Notes under the pieces: generated by a model
The model's database searches: none
What the model was told of the DNA's origin: nothing
What the model saw: the letters and a program-made list of their open reading frames with translations, nothing else
Program-made: the position numbers and the translations under genes
Part shown: positions 1 to 7,750 of the stretch, in pieces
How the letters are laid out: each line of letters starts with the position of its first letter
Numbering within the stretch: the stretch's first letter is position 1
Source: Algoriphagus kandeliae
GTDB lineage: Bacteria > Bacteroidota > Bacteroidia > Cytophagales > Cyclobacteriaceae
Length of the DNA stretch: 64,000 bases
Assembly: GCF_004571135.1 (NCBI RefSeq)
Contig: NZ_SPSB01000004.1
Location: 496,001 to 560,000 of the forward strand
Direction of reading: 5' to 3'

Positions 1-1
1 A

Positions 2-1393
2 AAACCGGATTTGCTATTACTTGATGAACCTACCAACCACCTCGATCTGGAAACTATCGAATGGCTGGAAGATTACCTCTCAAAGGCCAATCTCTCCTTA
101 TTCATGGTCACACACGATCGGTACTTTTTGGATAAGGTCACCAATGAAATCTTGGAACTCGACAATGGCAAAATCTATCGCTACCAAGGTAATTACAGCT
201 ATTTCCTCGAAAAAAAGGCAGAGCGCCGTGAAATCGAGGATCTAGAAATTGAAAAAGCCAAAAGTCTCTATAAAAAGGAATTGGAATGGATTCGGCGCCA
301 ACCCAAGGCCCGAGGAACCAAAGCCAAGTATCGAGTCGATGCTTTTGAAGAAACCAAGGAAAAAGCCTTCACGCAGCGGGAAGAACGGGACATCGAACTT
401 TCCTTATCCACTCAGCGTCTAGGGAACAAAATTCTTGAATTGGAACATCTTCATAAGTCCTACGGAGAAAAGACATTGATCAAGGATTTTTCCTATGTGT
501 TTAAAAAGAAAGACCGAATCGGGATTGTTGGGCCTAATGGGGCTGGAAAAACCACCTTTCTCCAAATGATTACCGGTTTGATTAATCCAGATTCAGGAAA
601 AATCACAGTGGGTCAGACTACGGCTTTTGGTTATTATCGGCAAGAAGAAGATCGATTTGATGAGGAAAAACGTCTTATTGACGTAGTAAAGGAGGTGGCA
701 GAAGTTGTTGTCCTGGACAAAGGACAAACGATCACCGTGAGTCAGTTTTTAAACCGCTTTGGATTTCCACCCAAGCAGCAATTTACCCCTATCGGGAAAT
801 TGAGTGGTGGGGAGCGACGCAGACTCCAGCTCCTCATGGTCTTGATCAAAAATCCCAACTTTCTGATTTTGGACGAGCCAACCAATGATTTGGATTTGAT
901 GACTTTGAATGTATTGGAGGAGTTCTTGGATGATTTCCCTGGCTGCTTGGTCATCGTATCCCACGACCGATACTTTATGGATCGATTGGTTGATCATTTG
1001 TTTGTATTTGAAGGAGAAGGAGAGATCCGAGATTTTCCTGGAAACTATACGGATCTTCGTGAATGGGAAAAAGAAAATAGTACTAAGAATCAAGTCCCTA
1101 GTATCAAGAAAGTAGAGGAAAAAACGACGAACAAAGAAAGCGTAGAAAATCCCGGTGCTCTAGCAAAGAAAAAAGCGAGTTACAAGCAAAAGCAAGAGTT
1201 CAAAAAAATCACAGAAACTATCGGGAATCTGGAAGAAGAAAAAGCTCAACTAACCGAAAAGATTTCATCGGGGATAGATGATCATCAGGAATTACTGGAA
1301 TTGTCCAACCGAATCGCAGAAATCGATGGAGAATTGGAAGAGCTTGAAATGGCTTGGTTGGAGTTGAGCGAATTGGAGGGAATAGAAGATTAA
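2..1393 (+). CDS. ABC-F family ATPase, Uup-like (5' truncated by window edge)
   Basis: The reading frame is open to the left window edge, so the start codon and the first Walker A lie outside. What remains begins at the first-domain Walker B (LLLLDEPTNHLD). It continues through the inter-domain linker rich in Arg/Lys to a complete second ATPase domain: Walker A GPNGAGKTT, signature LSGGERRR, Walker B LILDEPTNDLD and H-loop SHDRYF. About 90 charged C-terminal residues look like the coiled-coil extension of Uup-type ABC-F proteins. There are no membrane segments, so this is a soluble ATPase. Family members act on ribosomes or on DNA/replication intermediates, and which applies here cannot be told from sequence. 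It converges on the AlkD-like gene, with a palindromic repeat between them. Confidence 0.93.
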   Translation, partial: KPDLLLLDEPTNHLDLETIEWLEDYLSKANLSLFMVTHDRYFLDKVTNEILELDNGKIYRYQGNYSYFLEKKAERREIEDLEIEKAKSLYKKELEWIRRQPKARGTKAKYRVDAFEETKEKAFTQREERDIELSLSTQRLGNKILELEHLHKSYGEKTLIKDFSYVFKKKDRIGIVGPNGAGKTTFLQMITGLINPDSGKITVGQTTAFGYYRQEEDRFDEEKRLIDVVKEVAEVVVLDKGQTITVSQFLNRFGFPPKQQFTPIGKLSGGERRRLQLLMVLIKNPNFLILDEPTNDLDLMTLNVLEEFLDDFPGCLVIVSHDRYFMDRLVDHLFVFEGEGEIRDFPGNYTDLREWEKENSTKNQVPSIKKVEEKTTNKESVENPGALAKKKASYKQKQEFKKITETIGNLEEEKAQLTEKISSGIDDHQELLELSNRIAEIDGELEELEMAWLELSELEGIED

Positions 1394-1398
1394 ATCGA

Positions 1399-1568
1399 GA
1401 AATACAGTGGAAATACACCCCGATAAATCGGGCGAAATACAATTCATGAAATAAGCCTCCCTTCGGAAGTCGAAATAGGATATCACTTCAACAAAAGGCT
1501 CGGCTCGAATCAACCATATTTCACCGACCAGCGGGAGGTGTATTTCAACTGTATTTCCATTGTATTTC
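1399..1568. repeat. Imperfect ~170-bp palindrome built from GAAATA/TATTTC hexamers
   Basis: The whole gap between the convergent ABC-F and AlkD-like genes is repeat. GAAATA occurs at 1399, 1410, 1434, 1448 and 1472. Its reverse complement TATTTC occurs at 1517, 1541, 1552 and 1563. Start-to-start distances of 24 bp and 11 bp recur. The outer arms 1399-1419 and 1537-1557 are reverse complements at 20 of 21 positions. One 18-nt spacer (1416-1433) holds the perfect hairpin CCCGAT-AA-ATCGGG. There is no T-run typical of a terminator. The last hexamer overlaps the AlkD-like stop codon. Function is unknown; a related array sits at 25070-25236. Confidence 0.8.
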
Positions 1569-2283
1569 ATAAATTACCCTTCAAAAAATCCTGCCTCAAG
1601 TCTTCCGGGAACTTCTCAATCGCATAGCGTAAAGCTGTTCGTGGCATGGTTTGATAATGCTTTTTCAGAAACTCCTTTTCTGTTTCAAAATCCTGATTTC
1701 CGATCTCCCTTAGCATCCATCCTACTGCTTTATGCATCAGATCATGGGGATGATCTTTTAATTTCTCCGCCAAAGCCAAGGCATCCGAAAATTCACCCTT
1801 TTTTATCCAATGGTAACTACTGATCATCGCAATCCGCTGTCTCCATAAATGTCCCGAATCGGCTAATTCATAAAACAAGTTTTTCTCTTTTTTGAAATAA
1901 AATTCACCCAAAATCTGATGACAGGAAGTATCTGTCAAATCCCAATTATTGATAAAGTCTAGATGCTCCAAATAAAAGTCAACCAGCTCCTTTTTCCCAG
2001 CTTCCATTTTAGTCTTTTCATAACGATACACCAAAGCCAAAAGACCCGTCAGTCGAACTTCATGGAAGGGACTTTGAACCAATTCAGCTAATTCTTCCAA
2101 ACTGATTTCCTTGAAAAACCGCTTGGCAATCTTCCGCTGATCGGGAACTTTCACACCAAAAAACTGATCTCCTTCCCCATATCCTCCGGGAAACGCTTTA
2201 AAAAACTTAGGGAAGAAGGCCGCCTTTTCGGGGATGGATTTATCCTTTAGCGCCTCAATAATCTGCTCGGTCAGTTCACTCAT
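1567..2283 (-). CDS. AlkD-like DNA alkylation repair protein (HEAT-like repeats)
   Basis: 238 aa starting at MSELTEQI. The open frame extends 19 codons further upstream, but only through weak TTT/TTG-type codons. The all-helical protein matches the DNA alkylation repair (AlkD) family: an N-terminal GGYGEGDQFFGVKVPDQR stretch, the Asp-bearing NNWDLTD segment (D115/D118) and the W-R-Q-R-I-A and H-K-A-V-G-W-M-L-R-E-G helices. AlkD enzymes are DNA glycosylases that remove bulky or positively charged alkylated purines without base flipping. This one is probably cytoplasmic and monocistronic. Activity on particular lesions is inferred from the family only. Confidence 0.88.
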   Translation of the reverse strand: MSELTEQIIEALKDKSIPEKAAFFPKFFKAFPGGYGEGDQFFGVKVPDQRKIAKRFFKEISLEELAELVQSPFHEVRLTGLLALVYRYEKTKMEAGKKELVDFYLEHLDFINNWDLTDTSCHQILGEFYFKKEKNLFYELADSGHLWRQRIAMISSYHWIKKGEFSDALALAEKLKDHPHDLMHKAVGWMLREIGNQDFETEKEFLKKHYQTMPRTALRYAIEKFPEDLRQDFLKGNL

Positions 2284-2342
2284 GACTAAAAGTAAAAAAG
2301 GCTGGTCATTCCAGCAGCTTTTTTCTCGAATGAAAAACAAAG

Positions 2343-2372
2343 AAAAATGCGCCTAATTTCTCAAGCGCATTT
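2343..2372 (-). terminator. Intrinsic terminator of the trhO-phosphorylase unit
   Basis: AAATGCGC (2345-2352) pairs with GCGCATTT (2365-2372) around a 12-nt loop. Read on the minus strand, the stem is followed by ATTTTTCTTT. It lies 30 bp past the phosphorylase stop. A second hairpin with a bulge (about 2293-2326, GCTGG/CCAGC inside A/T tracts) follows and may be a backup. Confidence 0.65.
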
Positions 2373-2401
2373 CAAAGGATTATAATTGAAATTTTACCTA
2401 A

Positions 2402-3268
2402 TCAGGAAACAAAAAGGTCCAAAGCTGTTTGAATCAGTTGATCCACAGTTTTAGCAGCATTTTCATCAAATTCTTTTTTGGGCCTATTGGCAATGATGGC
2501 ATTCAAGCTCAGCATCTCATGGCCAAGAAGTTTCCCGAGGCCATAATATCCGGCTGTTTCCATTTCAAAATTGGTGACTCGCTTTCCCCCTTCAAGATTG
2601 ATGGCCGCGATTCGCTCCACCATTTGATTAAATCTAGGACGAAGTCTCACCTCTCTTCCCTGCGGAGCATAGAACCCGGGACAGGTGAGGGTAATCCCTT
2701 TCGTAAATCGCTGATCTACTTTATCCAACAACATGGAAGAAGCGGAAGCCTGATAAGGCTGAAAACCTAAACCCAACTCCTTTTGGATCGCAGCTCCTAT
2801 ATACTGACTTTCTGGGAGTTCTGGATAAAACTGCATCAAGGTATCCAGCCCAACTCCAATCTCAGAAGCAAGCAAGGTCCCAACAGGAATATCTGCCTGC
2901 ATGCTTCCAGAGGTACCCAATCGGATGATTTGGAGGGACGTTTTTTCATCTTTTTCCTCACGAGTATGCAAGTCCACATTCACCAAAGCATCCAACTCGG
3001 TCATGAGTATTTCGATATTATCCGTACCCATACCTGTACTCATCACAGTCAGTCTTTTGCCATTGAGCCAGCCTGTATGTGTGATAAATTCCCGCTTGTG
3101 GATTTTGACATCAATCTTGTCAAAATAGCGGGAAACTTGCTCTACCCGATCAGGATCCCCAACCGTAAAAACAAGTGAAGCCAGGTCCTCTGGCTTCAAA
3201 TGCAAATGGTAAATACTTCCATCAGAATTGATGATCAGTTCAGATGCAGGAATCCTGTGCTTCTCCAT
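2402..3268 (-). CDS. Nucleoside phosphorylase (PNP/UDP family, uridine phosphorylase-like)
   Basis: 288 aa. It carries the PNP_UDP_1 hallmarks in order: phosphate-binding GDPDRV near residue 38, GMGTDNIEI near residue 80, GTSGSMQ near residue 118, and FEMETAGYYGLG near residue 235, where the Glu pair contacts ribose. The family cleaves nucleosides with phosphate to free base plus ribose-1-phosphate, a salvage step in the cytoplasm. The start MEKHRIPASELI lies inside the 3' end of trhO (29-bp overlap in another frame). The family-typical 'IPxSELIINxDGSIYHL' beginning argues that this overlap is real. Uridine versus purine preference is not decided. Confidence 0.9.
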   Translation of the reverse strand: MEKHRIPASELIINSDGSIYHLHLKPEDLASLVFTVGDPDRVEQVSRYFDKIDVKIHKREFITHTGWLNGKRLTVMSTGMGTDNIEILMTELDALVNVDLHTREEKDEKTSLQIIRLGTSGSMQADIPVGTLLASEIGVGLDTLMQFYPELPESQYIGAAIQKELGLGFQPYQASASSMLLDKVDQRFTKGITLTCPGFYAPQGREVRLRPRFNQMVERIAAINLEGGKRVTNFEMETAGYYGLGKLLGHEMLSLNAIIANRPKKEFDENAAKTVDQLIQTALDLFVS

Positions 3269-4244
3269 GCAATTTTAGTATTTGATCTTTATTCGGTTTG
3301 CGGAAAAGTCCCTTGTAAGGATTATATCCATTCGTATTTTTTTGATAGTACCCTGTCCCGTCATAAGGTCTTTTCTCCGGATGCTCCTTACATTCTGTAG
3401 AGCAGGCTCCTTCCATTTCCCAACCGCAGTTTTCACAAATCGGTACGTGGATGTTACAAGATGGATTGGCACAGTTGACCATACGATCAGAAGGAGTTCC
3501 GCAAACATGACACTTGGAAATGATGGTTGGGTTCACCTTGTTCACATCAACGGCAATTCGATTATCGAACACATAGCATTTGCCTTCGAAATCCTCTCCT
3601 CCAGCTTCCATTCCGTATTTGATGATACCTCCGTGAAGCTGATAGACATCCTGGAATCCCTGCTCCAACAAATAGGCAGAAGCTTTTTCACACTTGATCC
3701 CACCGGTACAATAAGTCAAAACCTTTTTGCCTTTGAGGTGCTCCAATTCCTTCACCTTTTCAGGAAAATCACGGAAGTTATCTATATCTAAGGTGATGGC
3801 ATTTTTAAAACGACCCAACTCATGCTCATAGTTGGAGCGAACATCCAAAATCACCACATCTTCCTGATCCTTCATTTTCTTGAATTCTTCAGGCTCCAGA
3901 TGCTTACCTGTACGCACGTTTGGATCTAAATGTCTCAATGAAGAGTGGACAATCTCCGGCTTGTATCGCACATGGATTTTGGTGAAAGCATGTCCTTCAT
4001 GCTCATCAATTTTAAATTCTGTTTTTGCAAAACGTGGATCGCCATGAACGTATGCCATGTACTTTTCACAATCTTCTTTGAGACCTGACACAGTCCCATT
4101 CAGACCTTCATCAGAAATGATGATTCGACCCCGGATGTTGTTTTCCACACAGAATAAGTGATGCTGCTCTCTGTACTCTTCAGGGTTTTCGATTTTTGCA
4201 TAGCAATAGTACAGGAGGATTTGGTAATCTTTCTTTTGTTCCAT
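3240..4244 (-). CDS. trhO: tRNA uridine(34) hydroxylase TrhO (YceA-type rhodanese)
   Basis: 334 aa. An N-terminal acylphosphatase-like domain (GRIIISDEGLNGT near residues 39-51) is followed by a rhodanese domain with the active-site loop YCTGGIKCEKA near residue 180. The Cys-rich C-terminus (CHVCG, CANPSC, CENCG, CSTEC) is typical of this family and probably binds zinc. TrhO hydroxylates U34 of tRNAs in an oxygen-dependent reaction, the first step toward 5-alkoxyuridines at the wobble position. The cytoplasmic gene leads a two-gene unit with the overlapping phosphorylase. Its upstream region contains a small hairpin (CCCTG/CAGGG at 4253-4268) and a heptamer microsatellite. Confidence 0.92.
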   Translation of the reverse strand: MEQKKDYQILLYYCYAKIENPEEYREQHHLFCVENNIRGRIIISDEGLNGTVSGLKEDCEKYMAYVHGDPRFAKTEFKIDEHEGHAFTKIHVRYKPEIVHSSLRHLDPNVRTGKHLEPEEFKKMKDQEDVVILDVRSNYEHELGRFKNAITLDIDNFRDFPEKVKELEHLKGKKVLTYCTGGIKCEKASAYLLEQGFQDVYQLHGGIIKYGMEAGGEDFEGKCYVFDNRIAVDVNKVNPTIISKCHVCGTPSDRMVNCANPSCNIHVPICENCGWEMEGACSTECKEHPEKRPYDGTGYYQKNTNGYNPYKGLFRKPNKDQILKLHGEAQDSCI

Positions 4245-4290
4245 AACGCTAGCCCTGTTTCAGCAGGGTGTTAAAGGATTTTTGATTGAT

Positions 4291-4331
4291 GATTTACGAT
4301 TTACGATTTACGATTTACGATTTACGATTTA
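4291..4331. repeat. Heptanucleotide microsatellite (GATTTAC)n
   Basis: Five perfect head-to-tail copies of GATTTAC (4291-4325) plus a partial sixth copy. The array lies 47 bp upstream of the trhO start codon, where a promoter would be expected. Unit-number change would shift the spacing by 7 bp per copy. Confidence 0.97.
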
Positions 4332-4369
4332 AAGGAATACGAAAGTTGTATGCCCAGTTGTTTCATTTT

Positions 4370-5002
4370 CTAAACTTTTGCCGCTGGGTTCCCAAATACG
4401 GTTTCATTTGCTCCAACGGATGAAATAACGACCGATCCGGCTCCTACACGGGCATTTTTTCCAATGGTCACGCCAGAAACGATGGTTACCCCAGAACCGA
4501 TAAATGCTCCCTCTTCGATGGTTACTTCGGAATTAATAATGGACCCTGCACCGATCTGCACAAAATCTCCAATCTTAGCTTTGTGATCCACAATTGCCCC
4601 TGTATGAAGAATACAGTGCTGACCGATAGTAGCTCCGCTTCCTAAAACCACCTTTGCATTGATGAAATTTCCATGACCCAAAACCGCATCACTGGAAATA
4701 AAAGCAGTGCTGTGGATTGCATTAATAGGCTGAACTTTTCTTCGCTCATTGAGCAACTCTACCAGAAACTTGCGGTACTTGTTGTCATCAACAGCAACAA
4801 AAGCTTCCGCTTTTTTTCCGATCAGCTTAAGGAATCCATCATCCTCCGGGTGCCCTAACACAGGCACCGTGTTGATTTCAGTTCCATGAAGACTTTCATC
4901 CTCATCCAGGAATCCGTAAACCACGATCCCATTACTATTGAAAATTTCCAAAGCTGGATGAGCAATTCCTTTCGCTCCGAAAATTATGACTGGATTGTCC
5001 AT
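4370..5002 (-). CDS. Hexapeptide-repeat sugar O/N-acyltransferase (NeuD/PglD-like)
   Basis: 210 aa. The N-terminal half is a small Rossmann-like domain opening with VIIFGAKGIAHPALEI, the layout of NeuD/PglD acetyltransferases. From about residue 95 onward the protein consists of hexapeptide repeats ([LIV]-G-x4), giving a left-handed beta-helix that ends in GNPAAKV. The His of LHTGAIVDHKAKIG is in the position of the family's catalytic base. Such enzymes acetylate amino-sugars or sialic-acid-like sugars for surface glycans. No sugar-biosynthesis gene is adjacent, so the substrate is unknown. It has its own strong promoter and appears monocistronic. Confidence 0.85.
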   Translation of the reverse strand: MDNPVIIFGAKGIAHPALEIFNSNGIVVYGFLDEDESLHGTEINTVPVLGHPEDDGFLKLIGKKAEAFVAVDDNKYRKFLVELLNERRKVQPINAIHSTAFISSDAVLGHGNFINAKVVLGSGATIGQHCILHTGAIVDHKAKIGDFVQIGAGSIINSEVTIEEGAFIGSGVTIVSGVTIGKNARVGAGSVVISSVGANETVFGNPAAKV

Positions 5003-5024
5003 AGGTTATTTCAAATTCGGACTG

Positions 5025-5058
5025 CAAAAGTACAGCAAATCAAGAGCATCCCCAAAAA
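5025..5058 (-). promoter_or_regulatory. Bacteroidota-type promoter for the hexapeptide acyltransferase
   Basis: On the minus strand, -33 TTTTTG (5058-5053), a 20-nt spacer, then -7 TACTTTTG (5032-5025), 22 nt upstream of the start codon. It fits the TTTG...TAnnTTTG consensus exactly. Confidence 0.75.
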
Positions 5059-6354
5059 TCATTTGTTTTCAGACTTAAGCAAGCTTTGGGCGATCTTACA
5101 TTGAAGGCATTTTTTTGGAATACAATAGCTCCGATACAAGCCAATCATTCCCTGAGAATCGAAGGCATTTTCGGCCTTCCAACCGGCCTCTCCAAATTTT
5201 CGAATGATGAAATTACTCTCCGCAGGGATTTCTTGTAAGAGATCAAAACAACGCTCTTTCCACTCGGGATTTTCAAAATATCGTCCATAAGCAAACCACA
5301 GCGGCATAACAAAATTGATGATCAATAATTGTAAAACTGTGCCCGAAATTCCTCTGGAAGCCGATTTTTCGGAAGGCTTGCCAAAAGAATAATGGAATTG
5401 CCAATAATCTGAGGGCTTTACCTGAAGTAATTTTTTGAAAGAGGAAAAGTCTCTTGAATCCTGCATCACTGCTTGAAAAAGGTTTGGAGCCTGAGCTAAA
5501 ATCGCTGCCAGTTGGGCGATGCGAAGCGTAGGAAAATTACTAGGACGAACTCCCTTGAAATTCCAATGTTGACGCTTTAGACCCTGATCCCAAGCAAATT
5601 TTTTCTGATAAAAATCATGCTCTCGAATCAAGTGTTGGACATAGGGCTCATCAGTCTCGCTAGGTAATAAACCGGCCTGACCAAAAAGCATAGCCTCCAA
5701 TGCAGAAATTTGGCTTCGGTGCTTTTGGAGAATTTTGTATGGAATCAAACTTGCCAAATCCTGCATAGGCTGGCTGTTGGTTTTAAATCCAAAACTGTGA
5801 AATAACCATCGATAAGCGGTTTCTTCCCAATCTCCATTTGTTTCTTCGAGAATTTGGAGAAGCAGGCCTGACTTTTCCTGTAGACGCTCGACAAGTGCTT
5901 TTTCCAAGGCTGAAAACCGAATGATTTCCGGAACTTTTGCCAAAGCATGAGCACAGGGTAAATCCTGATTGTAATCCAACAAACGCTCATAATTTCGCCA
6001 GATATCCAAGAATATTCTACCTTCCAGTTCCAAGGTTGGGATTGGAGTTCCGTCTTTTCTAAATACCTCCTTATCCTCTTTCCAAACCACATGAAGAATC
6101 ACGGAATTATAAGCAGGATCTCCTTCATGTGCATGCTGTTTCCATTCGGAAGCAAACCGATGGACCTCCACATGACCATGGAAATTGACTCCATCCAGCA
6201 TAATCGAAGCCTCTCTAAAATCCGGACCTTCCCCATGATTGTGAATTCCAGCATTTAGGATTTGGAGTGATTGTCCTTTGGAAGTTTGTAAACCCTTTCG
6301 ATCAAAATATTGGTACTTCCAGACAAGCTGTAAAAAGTCTTCCCTAAAATTCAT
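5059..6354 (-). CDS. DUF2851 family protein
   Basis: 431 aa from the ATG giving MNFREDFLQ; a TTG two codons upstream is a weaker alternative. It opens with the family-typical region 'LxxxWKYQYFD...L...GQ.LxILxxGxHNxGEGPDF' followed by 'GHVEVHxxASEWxxHxHxxDxAYNxVILHVVW'. The conserved His, Asp and Glu residues there suggest a metal or nuclease-like site, but the function of DUF2851 is not established. A C-terminal cluster (KKCLQCKIAQSLL) carries two Cys. There is no signal peptide or membrane segment. It lies 75 bp downstream of pyrF on the same strand and could be cotranscribed with it. Confidence 0.88.
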   Translation of the reverse strand: MNFREDFLQLVWKYQYFDRKGLQTSKGQSLQILNAGIHNHGEGPDFREASIMLDGVNFHGHVEVHRFASEWKQHAHEGDPAYNSVILHVVWKEDKEVFRKDGTPIPTLELEGRIFLDIWRNYERLLDYNQDLPCAHALAKVPEIIRFSALEKALVERLQEKSGLLLQILEETNGDWEETAYRWLFHSFGFKTNSQPMQDLASLIPYKILQKHRSQISALEAMLFGQAGLLPSETDEPYVQHLIREHDFYQKKFAWDQGLKRQHWNFKGVRPSNFPTLRIAQLAAILAQAPNLFQAVMQDSRDFSSFKKLLQVKPSDYWQFHYSFGKPSEKSASRGISGTVLQLLIINFVMPLWFAYGRYFENPEWKERCFDLLQEIPAESNFIIRKFGEAGWKAENAFDSQGMIGLYRSYCIPKKCLQCKIAQSLLKSENK

Positions 6355-6428
6355 AAGCAATTACTAAAAGCTTATGGAATTTAAGAGATTAATTTCTGAT
6401 TTTCAACTAATCTTACTGGATTTGAAAA

Positions 6429-7244
6429 TTAAAGGTACTTATCCAATAAATCCTTCATTTCCAATTGAAGCTTTTCAGCTTCTTTTCGGGCAGCTTTCCC
6501 AAAGTCCTTTCCATTAGAAGCATAGATAATTCCCCGGCTGGAATTGACCAAAAGTCCACAGGAAGAATTCATTCCGTATTTAGCTACTTCGGATAGGCTT
6601 CCACCTTGGGCTCCCACCCCGGGAACCAAGAAAAAATGCTCAGGAGCCGCCTTTCGCACCTTTCCAATCAGCTCACCACGGGTAGCGCCTACCACATACA
6701 TTAGATTATCGGGCGTTCCCCAAGCCTGACTCTTTTCCAAAACAGACTGATAGAGCGCTTTACCATTTTGATCTTGAATTAATTGAAAATCCAAAGAGCC
6801 CTTATTGGAAGTGAGAGCCAAAAGAATTACCCATTTATTTTCAAATTCCAGAAAGGGAGTTACCGAATCTTCCCCCATGTAAGGCGCCACGGTTATGGAA
6901 TCAAAATCCATCGATTCGAAAAACGCTTTTGCATAAAGTTTTGAGGTATTTCCAATATCTCCGCGCTTAGCATCGGCAATGGTAAAAATATCTTTAGGGA
7001 TCAGTTCCTCGACTTTTGCTAAGGTCTCCCATCCTCTTGCTCCCAAAGCCTCAAAAAAGGCAATATTAGGTTTGTATGCCACCGCAAAATCAGCCGTTTC
7101 CTCAATGATCTGCTTGCAAAAGGAAAAAACCGGATCTTTCTCTTTCAGCAAATGAGATGGAATCTTGTTTAAATCAGGATCCAGCCCAACGCATAGAAAG
7201 GATGATTTTTGCTGGATTTGGGCGAACAATTCGGATCGGGTCAT
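6429..7244 (-). CDS. pyrF: Orotidine 5'-phosphate decarboxylase, type 2
   Basis: 271 aa starting at MTRSELFAQ. The upstream TTG codon eight residues earlier is less likely because the -7 promoter element lies over it. [12 protein letters not shown] near residue 18 and [12 protein letters not shown] near residue 89, with the catalytic Lys/Asp set, identify the longer type-2 OMP decarboxylase. It converts OMP to UMP, the last step of de novo pyrimidine synthesis, in the cytoplasm. PVMxxPGVGAQ-like phosphate-binding residues appear as VPGVGAQGG near residue 220. It probably leads a unit with DUF2851. Confidence 0.95.
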   Translation of the reverse strand: MTRSELFAQIQQKSSFLCVGLDPDLNKIPSHLLKEKDPVFSFCKQIIEETADFAVAYKPNIAFFEALGARGWETLAKVEELIPKDIFTIADAKRGDIGNTSKLYAKAFFESMDFDSITVAPYMGEDSVTPFLEFENKWVILLALTSNKGSLDFQLIQDQNGKALYQSVLEKSQAWGTPDNLMYVVGATRGELIGKVRKAAPEHFFLVPGVGAQGGSLSEVAKYGMNSSCGLLVNSSRGIIYASNGKDFGKAARKEAEKLQLEMKDLLDKYL

Positions 7245-7265
7245 GGTGGATTTGGAGGATTTTGA

Positions 7266-7273
7266 CAAAAGTA
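7266..7273 (-). promoter_or_regulatory. -7 element TACTTTTG for pyrF
   Basis: TACTTTTG on the minus strand, 21 bp before the pyrF ATG. It matches TAnnTTTG and supports the downstream start choice. T-rich sequence lies at the expected -33 distance. Confidence 0.6.
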
Positions 7274-7471
7274 AGGAATCCGAGCGAGTTCGAAAACCCC
7301 CGAAAAATACCCACTTTTGGGTATTGATTTTTAAAAAAACAGTTTTTCTTGAACTAATTTTTGAATAATAATAATAATACTAATAATATGTTGTGTTGTC
7401 TTTAGTTGTCAGGAAGGTCCTGATGATGAAAGATAACCTTGGCCAGGGTGTTACATTTAAACTGAAACATC

Positions 7472-7697
7472 ATGAAAAAAAGTAATTTTAATTTTCGGTC
7501 TTGCATTGGTAGGCTCAATCCCCATTTCCAATGGACAATCTTGTAACATAACTCCCATTGCTGGGAAAACTTACGTTGCAGGGTTTTGTATAGAATTAAT
7601 AAATCAATGTATTCAGCTACCTGCACCTCCACCAGGCGAGGAAGGACTTCCTGGAGACTGCATTGTTGAAGTAGAAACACCATCTCTAGGTGGATAA
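7472..7697 (+). pseudogene. Small exported Cys/Pro-rich peptide gene with a 1-nt frameshift in the start-codon A-tract
   Basis: ATG at 7472 is followed by seven A residues (7475-7481). Read directly, translation stops after 24 codons. With six A residues the frame would give MKK-VILIFGLALVGSIPISNGQ-SC, a good signal peptide. A roughly 50-residue mature part with four Cys and a Pro-rich stretch (PAPPPGEEG) follows, ending at the stop at 7695. The intact downstream frame and the signal-like residues show that this was or is a gene. The extra A could be a mutation, a reversible slippage site or a sequencing error. It lies 53 bp upstream of a lipoprotein gene on the same strand. Small exported peptides beside beta-propeller lipoproteins are a known arrangement in Bacteroidota (the NVEALA peptides); the analogy is my inference. 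Confidence 0.62.
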
Positions 7698-7750
7698 TTA
7701 ATTGTATTTGTTCCTCCCTGTTCATGGGAGGAACTTACCTATTAATCATT

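Noticed and set aside
1292..1570. Open minus-strand frame (about 92 codons, ATG start) across the hexamer palindrome
   Set aside because: It lies over the palindromic repeat and the end of the ABC-F gene on the other strand. Its composition simply reflects the repeat and it has no recognisable domain; treated as a non-coding repeat.
7402..7725. Long minus-strand frame opposite the exported peptide gene
   Set aside because: The plus-strand reading has a signal peptide and Cys pattern, while the antisense frame has no family features; a shadow.
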